64,000 bases of DNA from Fasciola hepatica (taxonomy: Eukaryota; Platyhelminthes; Trematoda; Plagiorchiida; Fasciolidae), in contig CANUEZ040000028.1 of NCBI GenBank assembly GCA_948099385.1, positions 1,364,001-1,428,000 on the forward strand. Direction: 5' to 3'. Within the stretch, counting starts at the first letter, position 1, and every line of letters begins with the position of its first letter. Below are positions 56,800-64,000 of this stretch, piece by piece. The notes under the pieces were generated by a model, which saw only the letters and a list, made by a program, of their open reading frames with translations, was not told where the DNA came from and ran no database searches. The translations under genes were made by a program, and so were the position numbers.

Positions 56800-58430
56800 T
56801 GGTGACTAAAGAAGCAAAGGTGACTTGAAAGGTTGCAGCATGTCCAAGAATGGACCAGGTGGTTGGGTAACCTCCTCCGCCTCATCATACTCTCACTTCA
56901 ACTGCTAACCGGAAATGAGGAAAATCTATAGAAGCAATACCTATAAGCTCCCAACAAGCCAGGCAAATCACTCATTTCTTTGGCTTTGATAAACCTGGCA
57001 ACCCCTGCTCCAAGACCGAACTTTCTCTTCGAATCCCATTAGGGAATATTTGCTGACTGGCCAAAGACAATCGCTGAGGCGTTCTATGGTTTCTTTTACT
57101 CTGTCCTCACGACGCACCCCGATATTCCAATCTGGGATCTCCCCTCGATGACCGACACCATGTCAATCACGGCGTTTTCATCTATTGAGGTCAGAGAGCT
57201 CATAAATACCGACAGGTCTCTGGCCCGCCCTGAACCCGGTGGTATCCCTTCAGACCTGTGTTGTCTTCTCAGTCCGGAAAGTGAGGTCCACTTGTTAACC
57301 TTGATTAACATCCTAATGGCACGAACCGTCTTCCAATCCCAGTGTGAGGCATCCCTTGTAATTCCCATTCATAAAGAAGGGTTCTGTGAGACCCTGATAA
57401 CTACCTTCCCATAAAGTTCACTTCCATCATATCCAGAATAATAGGAAGAGAAGAAGATAAAGGAGCACCATTCATCACCCACAGGCCAACAACTAGAAAC
57501 CAACATGGCTTCCCAAAGCCCAGGTCGTGTCTGACCTGCCAACTCTACTTCATTTGTCTCACCAAAACGTCAGTTGGCTGGGGCAATGCTTTTATTGTCA
57601 CCTTTCCTGACAGAACAAGGACATTTTACAGCTTGTCTTGCACAAAGCTGCTGACTGCGTTCAAATCTTATGGTATAACCAACCCGCCCTTTTCTTTTCA
57701 GTCATCCCATTTTAGTAGGAGATCGCAATTAGTGAAAGTTGAAGGACACCTGTTGCAACACCTACCGGACATGATTGATGCTATGCGATGTAGCTTAAGA
57801 TCCACTTTTGCGTACACTTTACTTCAGTCATAAAATCAGAGTAATGCTCATTGGCTCCGCGTTCCTGTTAGCCGGCGATACTAAAATTCTCCTTGGCTTT
57901 TGGTCCCAAACCTTGACTTTTGTCTCCAGTAAACCTGGCGATAACCTGAACTCTGTTGACATATAGAGCTTTACTCGAAGGCTCAGTTTTTCTGCCGCCA
58001 AGAGTGTCACGCTCCCTTGGGAAAGTCGTATTCCTTCCGAATCCTTCGCTCTAAATGGACCTTGCGCCTTACTTACCCGCCAGTGAGAGGTCCAGGCCTT
58101 CAGTATTCCTGCGCCTTCAACTTCCAAAAACAGACTTTTGGCTTGCATCCCGAATTTTTATCTTTCAAAAAGCTCCGAAAACTGGGAGTTTGAACCACTT
58201 TCACTCTAGTTTCTTGCCCTATTGCGCCTATTTCATGCGATCTCTTACAGACTCAATAAGCGGCAAGACAGAACTTTTACATTCCTTGCTGCTGCTTGTT
58301 TCTTTTCAAGCAACTGAAGCGAGCTATTTTGTGTGGGCTGTCTCGGAGTACTTCCTATCAAGCGATGGCTTTTACTTACAAAAAAGCGCGTTTAGTGTTC
58401 TGAACGGATTATCATACCTTGGCATATAAG
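56800..58430 (+). pseudogene. Decayed CR1 copy, linker to RT C-terminal region
   Basis: Segments in order on the plus strand: AEAFYGFFYSVLTTHP near 57080, corresponding to AEVFNTFFTSAL of the 20-23 kb copy. Then RPEPGGIPSDL near 57225, SLVIPIHKEGF near 57350, NQHGFPKPRSCLTCQLYF near 57500-57555, and TKLLTAFKSYGITNPP near 57640-57690. A degraded WKMEFSVNKS-like segment lies near 57970-58010. The catalytic region is not intact, and frames shift repeatedly. It lies 3' of the family X end at 56586, so it is a separate insertion. Confidence 0.6.
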
Positions 58431-60068
58431 CCTCGGGTAAACTCGTAAGTGTAGGCTTCGGATGGCCAACAATAAATAGAAGCATACATGATTGGACTCA
58501 CGATTCAGAATGTAAACGATCCCAAGTGTGCGGACAAAATATTCTGGCTTTTTCTGCGCAAAAGTACGCTTTCATGGCTCTCACGTAGATCCGGTATGCC
58601 TCTGCCTTCTTTCAGGAGATTCGGTCAGCGTCAGCTAGTACTGACCGTTTTCTCAGATGGGCTGGGGCGGTAAACTTTAGTGACCGTGTAACGGCCAACG
58701 GAGTGGATTGCTTATGAGAAAGAGGCTCACTATCTTCAGTCAGTTCTACGGCTAGTGGGAAAGTCTTCTTAAACCTATGTTAAACTGCTTCAATTTCCTT
58801 TCGGTTTGCCAACTGTTTGTACACTTGTTTCTTGGTCTTTTGGAAACAGTAGCCTGGTTTCACTCCTACGATCATCCTGGGAACAAGCACGGCCAAATAC
58901 GATTTGCAAATTTCTCATATGTTTCCTTCCAATGTTTAGATACCGCATCAATTACTATAAAAGAGCCCTTTCCTAGTGGATCTGATTTGCGTAACTTCTT
59001 TAATTCCCTGTCTAGGAGTGGCGAAAATCTTCTGCTCAGTGCGAGTGAAGACTAATGTTCTTGGCGGTCGTGGAGCATTAAGCCCCCGCTTTTTGGAGCC
59101 TCCTCCATTTCTTCTGCGATTTAGAATCATTTGATCTACAAATAGTGTTAGCTGGATGTTTCTGGCAGTTTCGAACTGGACGGTTTTTGAGGTTCCTCTC
59201 GCTTGCAAGTTTGCTACTGTGAGCTCTTGCCCCTCTATTTCTTTGGTGTTGTTTCGTGTTCTTTATTGGCTTTTCTTTAATCTTCTGCCGCTGCCGATGG
59301 TATTAGATAGCAATGATGATGGCGTTCATGTGTCGGCCGCTGAAGCGATCAGTGCCCCACCCATTCGGAAACTTTCCCGCTTTCGTTGTTGGTAGCTATT
59401 TTTGAGACTCCCACGAAGAGTTAAAACTATAATGGAAAATTTCTTACTTGGAGGTGAAAGTCACTGAGGCTATGCGTAAAGCAAATGAAGCCAAGCAAAT
59501 GGTGGTTGGGGCTCAGACGACGCGGTTATAAGATTTTTATGGGGCGGCCACCATCTGCGGAAGCAGTTGATGGTGGCCTCCTTTCTCAATTGCCCGTCCT
59601 AGATACCAACACTCATAAGGCTAGTGGGAGCTTCGGTGCCGACTTTCGTCATGTTGCTAAGCCCGGCACTTTGAGTGGTACTTATGGGCTGGACCAGCTG
59701 CTGGTAAGAATGGGGTCGCTTTAGTGTAAACTTCCTTAGTTTGATGGTTCATCTTTAGATCATGTCCCGTTCTTCCGCCAATTGGACAATCGGGTCGACA
59801 GCCGAGAAAAAGATGGTTTTTCGTTTCTTTCTCAATAATAGCGGGGATTCGACGAAAAGCACTGTTCAGTGGTATGTGCATAAGTGGTGTGCATACCATC
59901 GAAAGAATTTGGGACGCCTGATTGGCCGTGCCCATTACCTGTCCTATGAAGGCTGGACTGAGCTGAGCTGAACCACAAGGATTTACTTCATGCGAACAAC
60001 TGCATAGCCGCTTTTGGATAGTGGAGCCCACATTTTCAATTTCGCGATGACATCCGTGTACCTTGCTA
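58431..60068 (-). pseudogene. Probable RT and C-terminal region of the second-family element
   Basis: Most of this stretch lacks recognisable RT blocks. The part at 58600-58930 matches, on the minus strand, the segment at 33970-34280 of the other second-family copy. It lies downstream of endonuclease and ORF1 pieces on the same strand. By order and spacing it should be where RT decayed. A 150-codon minus frame at 59657-60109 has no clear domain. Confidence 0.4.
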
Positions 60069-60069
60069 T

Positions 60070-60720
60070 CATAAAAGCCAGAGTCGATGTTGCTTGTCTC
60101 GCCCACCACCTGGTCTCTTGATCGACACGCTGGACGAAAGCTTCGCCGTGCTATAGGGCTGCTGGCTTTTTTCCAAAATATCCCAAAGGAGCTGTTCCGT
60201 TGACCTATCAGCCTCTAGGGCTTTGAAGTTACCCGTGATGAGGAGTCTACTTCTTCCCGCTGTGGCGGCTCTGAGAAACCGTGGTAGTTCCTCGTCTCCA
60301 TCACCTTCCGCCGATGGTGCCCTGTACGTGCAAGACAAGGCTAACTTGTCCCATTTATAACGCTATAGCCTTGACTGCCTGCACGTTTGTTGTTGCCAGC
60401 CTCCCTCGGCCGTGAAGTTGTATTGGCTAACTAATTGAAGCGTAGCTACTCCATCGACTCACTAGTACCCTCTGTCTACCCCTACTCCGGTGAATTTCGC
60501 TGGGGCGGGGCGGTTTACCATCTAGTCCGGTCGCTGCCACGCTTTTGTGACCGCGATGAAGTCCAAAATAGATGTGCACCCTAAGCTCACTCCATCTATT
60601 TCCTGTGCTTGGCGCGGTCATGTGAGCAGCTTGAATGGCAGCCATCCCTCCATTAACACTAACGTCGCAGGAGGCAGTGTAATGCTCGGTTTCTAGCTCC
60701 GAGCGTCCCTTTCGTTTTTT
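60070..60720 (-). pseudogene. Endonuclease (EEP) domain of the second-family element
   Basis: On the minus strand near 60545-60570 the sequence reads LDFIAVTKAWQRPD, the form of the conserved DIIAxTETWL segment with the key Glu replaced by Lys. Further on, 60069-60338 reads CTYRAPSAEGDGDEELPRFL and LLITGNFKALEAD. These match the YRPP and LIVGDFNA segments, with Asp of GDFN replaced by Asn. The two parts are in different frames. The enzyme, which would nick target DNA for retrotransposition, is inactive. Confidence 0.6.
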
Positions 60721-60977
60721 GCGGGAAGCTACTGTATCCGCCCGAGAGTGGCTCGTCGGGGTCCTGACCTGCAATGGCCCCTGGCCATAAATCCCAGGAA
60801 CACAGTTTCCCCTCTGTTGTGTAGAGAGCCGTCGACAATTACCTCATCAATTCGCCTTAGAGTTATGCTTGTGGACGAGGTTTAGATGACGGAAGCTCCG
60901 TGTGCACTACGGATAGTTTACGCTTGTGGTTAAGTGGCCATCTGGCCCCGTGGCCGTCGCATCCCGAGGCACCTCCA

Positions 60978-61664
60978 TTATTTTGCCGCTGCTTCCAGGA
61001 ACCTGTTGCGGTGTCTTGGATCTGCAGGTTCTACAAGCAGTGGTCCAGGGTGTGTCCTGCCTTCCATTTTCCGCCTCCCCAACAGAAAGTTTAGCTTGAT
61101 GACTACGCATTCCAGCGAATCCGTCGACCCCAGCAACTTCGTTTTGTGATAGATTGCTGCACTTTCCGTTTGTCTGTTCCCTTCGATAACGGGCTCCAGC
61201 GAGCCTTTAGTAACCACATTCACAGTTCGCCCCTGCGCAATACTGCTGCTCTCTATCAGTTGCTGTAGCGCAGTAGTATGATATTCGTGAGCACCTTCCA
61301 TCGCTTCCATCCTGGCCTCTAGTAGTACGATGTTATCTCTTGACTCCCCGCGCGTTCCCACTGCGGACCTCACCGTATCGGGTGTTTCTGCGATGGAATC
61401 ATTGTCATTAACCTTCGTGGGTTTTATATGACTTGCCGCGGGTGATCCGTCCTCCCGAGTGAATACAGTGTTTCTCCCATTCTGGTTCTTCCCGCCTTTC
61501 TTACTTGAATCCTGAGTTGGACAAAACTCGGTAGGATTGACAGCCTTGTTTTTGGCAGTGTTCTTCGCCTGTTCAGCTGCCGGCTTCCCCCGCTCAACGC
61601 CAGCCCTGGTCCCAATCTTGCACCTAGGGCAGATCCCTGTCAGTTTCTGGCTTTCACAATACAC
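60978..61664 (-). CDS. ORF1-like protein with a partial PHD-type finger
   Basis: This 228-codon frame lies just upstream of the endonuclease remnant on the same strand, where a non-LTR ORF1 is expected. Its start, YCESQKLTGICPRCK, looks like the end of a PHD-type zinc finger. Sequence before the first Met continues the pattern in another frame (AGTQCHVREKWNHPKS, with two of the expected Cys changed), so the N-terminus is probably broken. The middle is Lys/Asn-rich and basic. A segment near residues 112-136 (IVLLEARMEAMEGAHEYH) could form a coiled coil. Such ORF1 proteins bind element RNA. Assignment is by position and pattern; it may not be expressed. Confidence 0.5.
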   Translation of the reverse strand: MYCESQKLTGICPRCKIGTRAGVERGKPAAEQAKNTAKNKAVNPTEFCPTQDSSKKGGKNQNGRNTVFTREDGSPAASHIKPTKVNDNDSIAETPDTVRSAVGTRGESRDNIVLLEARMEAMEGAHEYHTTALQQLIESSSIAQGRTVNVVTKGSLEPVIEGNRQTESAAIYHKTKLLGSTDSLECVVIKLNFLLGRRKMEGRTHPGPLLVEPADPRHRNRFLEAAAK

Positions 61665-63539
61665 TGCGTTTTTGTTTTGTTAGCGCCGTGCTCTTAGGGT
61701 GATTCCACTTCTCACGGACATGGCATTGTGTGCCTGCTATATCTACCTCATATTTTCATCTTTTTCTGCCGCTTCGGGACCTGCCGACGGGAGCCTCTTG
61801 GCCGCAGCCGTAAATGAGCCAGCGACCATCGCGTCCTGAGAGGTTTGATAGGGGTTTTGAAAGCCAGCCCTCAAGCATAAGAGCAACAAATGTACATGGA
61901 CTTAAACGTTGAATTTGACCCTTCACCAGAGGTTACTGCAGATTAAACCACTTTTGAGGAGTCCATCATGGCAGGCACAGCGCTCATGTAACCCTATCGG
62001 GGCTGGTAAATCTGCTCCGATTCCAGGTTCCTTTTTTCCCCGGTGCTTGACAGATGTATTTTGGACGGTCCTCTTGGTCAGAACCACCTATGTGCTGGAC
62101 ATGAAATAACAGCTTTGGATGCAGGATGAACTGAGTCTTCTAAACATATTGCTGAATATATTTAGAACGCCATACTCCTCAAAATCAACTGAAGAAATAT
62201 AAAAGATCTGCTTCCCGGATGGTGGTGGAATGGCTCAAGTAGAAAAACAACAAATACAGGTGAACTAATGGTCCCAGATGTACGAGCGACGACGTCAGAG
62301 GGCATGTTTAGGGGCGATATTTCGTCCAGAAAAAGAAACTTCTTATGTGTCTTCGAATCCACAGAATTCAACCCCGTTAATACCTTTCCAAACGACTATT
62401 TAATTTTTGATTTAATGGCATTTCTATTTTTGTTCGAAATTCAGGTCTTTCCTCGGCCAGCTGGATATTTTCATGATAACTGCCAATCGTTGTTTTCCTG
62501 CTTCTCAAGTGACTTTGTTGATTGCAAGGCGCCCGAAAAGGTTGCTACCTCCATCCCCGTTGGTGTAGGTGTTGATGCCATTTCAAGCAGGCCCAGGAAC
62601 CCTAATCAACCGAGATCTATCCATTTCTTGCAGCTCGTCAGTTCAACACATCAGTCTTCGATTCTCTTGTACCATTAGGTTTTCTGAGTATGCTTCACTT
62701 AAGACTGCCACGACGAAGGGAACCTTTGGCCTCAGCTCCAGAACTTTCCGATCAAATGATTGCAAACTGGTCATCTGAAGTCTTACTCCAGGCCTCTCTC
62801 TGGACACTGTCCTACTATCTTCAGCAACATGACAGAATCTGATTGCATTTCTCGGGAGTCTGTGCAGGGGCAATTTATTAAACACTCGGCGGAATTTCCC
62901 TCCAGTTTGTGTTAAAAGGATCGACGCGCGCAACTTAGTTTTGACCTCTGTGGCTTCTTCGCATGAAGCTCAATTTGTGTTTTTGGTTTAAACTGAACCA
63001 CCGTACGACCCTTTCAAATACGAACCCATCCGCATAACTCCCTGCACGAACTACCCCCAAGCCATGGTACACAGCAGATTTCTATTCGTAGATCAGAATT
63101 AGCCTTGAGATCTAAGTTCTCCCCCATATAAACTTCCAAAACTTATGAAACAAACTCCTTATGAACATCTGCGAAAGTCACTCTGTCTCTCAATTCTGAG
63201 GCCCGCTGGATCACTTCTTGACTGCTTCCAAAGTGATCCTTTTTGCCGGCCGGATTGTCACCAAAGAGTTGGTCTACGAAAACGAGTTTGATCACTAGGA
63301 TTGCGGCACCATATCCTTGAACCTCCAAAACGAATAACGATCAATGACTTGCCTCGAGGTATCAATACAGCTTGTGCTGACAGCAGATGACTCACGTATA
63401 AACTAGAGGTCGTCGGACTCCGACCTTGTCTGGAGACAGCGATCAGCAATGCATTCTCCGAGTGCTTGAATAATTCACTGAGTCCGCTATCCACGTTATC
63501 CCTCTTCCACAGGTAAAGGCCGCGACACCGCCGATGGGC
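61665..63539. other. Repeat debris; possible endonuclease N-terminal fragment on the minus strand
   Basis: A minus frame at 62643-62933 reads PKVPFVVAVLSEAYSENLM and is followed near 62560 by a GDGGSNLFGR-like segment. This vaguely resembles the start of a non-LTR endonuclease (xIIAxTETWL … GGGVxLYV). The match is weak. A 136-codon plus frame at 62268-62678 has no recognisable domain. No other gene is supported. Confidence 0.3.
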
Positions 63540-63830
63540 AAAAGACTACAGGTCGGTGGTTGTCTTAATATAAGGAGATAAGACAGCCATTCCTAGCAGT
63601 GGCAGACCCCATGGGTCACTCGCAAAGAATGGCGGGCAGAGGAGAAATAGAAAACAGGCACCATGGGGTAAGCACGCTCCCCCACCCCTCTGGAAAAAGG
63701 AGGAAAGAGAACCACCTAAGTAATAGAGATCATTCTGGCTGCGAAGGTATAGGATTCAAGCACTACATCCCCTCAGTAACGGATGAATTCCTCTATACAG
63801 ACGCGACCCGACCCTAGTGCTAGATGTGCC
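63540..63830 (+). repeat. Dispersed repeat family Y, copy 2
   Basis: This segment has the ordered phrases of copy 1 at 24030-24330: aaggagataagacagccattcc, gaccccatgggtcac, gaggagaaatagaaaa, ggctgcgaaggt, and gacccgaccct. Immediately after it comes the poly-C tract, so this may be near the 3' boundary of the element. Confidence 0.55.
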
Positions 63831-63833
63831 CTA

Positions 63834-63880
63834 CCCCCCCCCCCACCCCCTCCAACTCCCCCCTCCTACGCCCCAAAAAA
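63834..63880 (+). repeat. Poly-C / C-rich low-complexity tract
   Basis: A run of twelve or more C is followed by A and further C runs. It lies at the end of family Y copy 2. Length is likely to be unreliable in any assembly. Confidence 0.8.
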
Positions 63881-64000
63881 GCCCACGGGACAAGCCCTCA
63901 GTACCTCTGCCCGACCCTGGCTGAATGAACTCGCAGCATAAAACCGACAATACCTCTCAGGTTAAACCATCCCGGGTTTCCGACTCCACTGCCGACCAGC

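Overview
The window looks like repeat-rich intergenic or heterochromatic DNA from an animal nuclear genome. A parasitic flatworm, probably a cestode, is my best guess. It rests on the mix of CR1/Jockey-type non-LTR elements, a Ty3/Gypsy lineage whose Gag ends in a C-x2-H-x9-C-x3-C knuckle, BEL/Pao remnants and A/T-rich 3' tails. There are no bacterial operons, no ribosome-binding-site architecture, no CRISPR array and no rRNA or tRNA gene that I can support. I found no convincing single-copy host gene; almost everything recognisable is a transposable element.

Layout. 0.2-2.4 kb: decayed CR1 reverse transcriptase (RT) copies on the minus strand. 3.15-22.9 kb: one CR1 copy on the plus strand, split in its endonuclease domain by a minus-strand Ty3/Gypsy array, LTR-A-LTR-B-LTR-C-LTR (3244-20416). 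Units B and C are 5062 bp tandem repeats. Unit A is the same element plus a 1.7 kb secondary insertion. 22.9-29.7 kb: pyrimidine-rich, strand-skewed repeat DNA containing two small dispersed repeat families. About 30-34.3 kb: a decayed copy of a second non-LTR family. 34.3-38.1 kb: unassigned pyrimidine-rich DNA. 38.15-49.3 kb: decayed CR1 copies around a large inverted repeat (two 3170 bp arms, 39324-42493 and 45013-48182) whose 2.5 kb spacer holds a broken BEL/Pao integrase. 50.9-53.9 kb: an old second Gypsy fragment, then a CR1 copy with an uninterrupted RT ORF. 54-58.4 kb: more repeats and another CR1 RT. 58.5-61.7 kb: a minus-strand non-LTR element with ORF1, endonuclease and C-terminal remnants. 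61.7-64 kb: further repeat debris ending near a poly-C tract.

How the parts relate. All three Gypsy units share the same disabling lesions: about 10 nt missing at the RT catalytic motif, several in-frame stops, and a changed RNase H catalytic residue. They share single LTRs between units, and only one candidate target-site duplication flanks the whole array. This fits one insertion into a CR1 copy followed by LTR-mediated unequal recombination rather than three transpositions. B and C share a nonsense codon absent from A, so they separated last. The inverted repeat has no net length difference between arms and only six differences by eye. Its inner edges lie within 2 bp of a BEL-type LTR terminus.

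Limits. Positions of decayed elements are approximate, since they come from reading translated motifs by eye rather than from alignments. Near-identical repeats of this kind are also where assemblies fail, so the tandem array and the inverted repeat need long-read confirmation.
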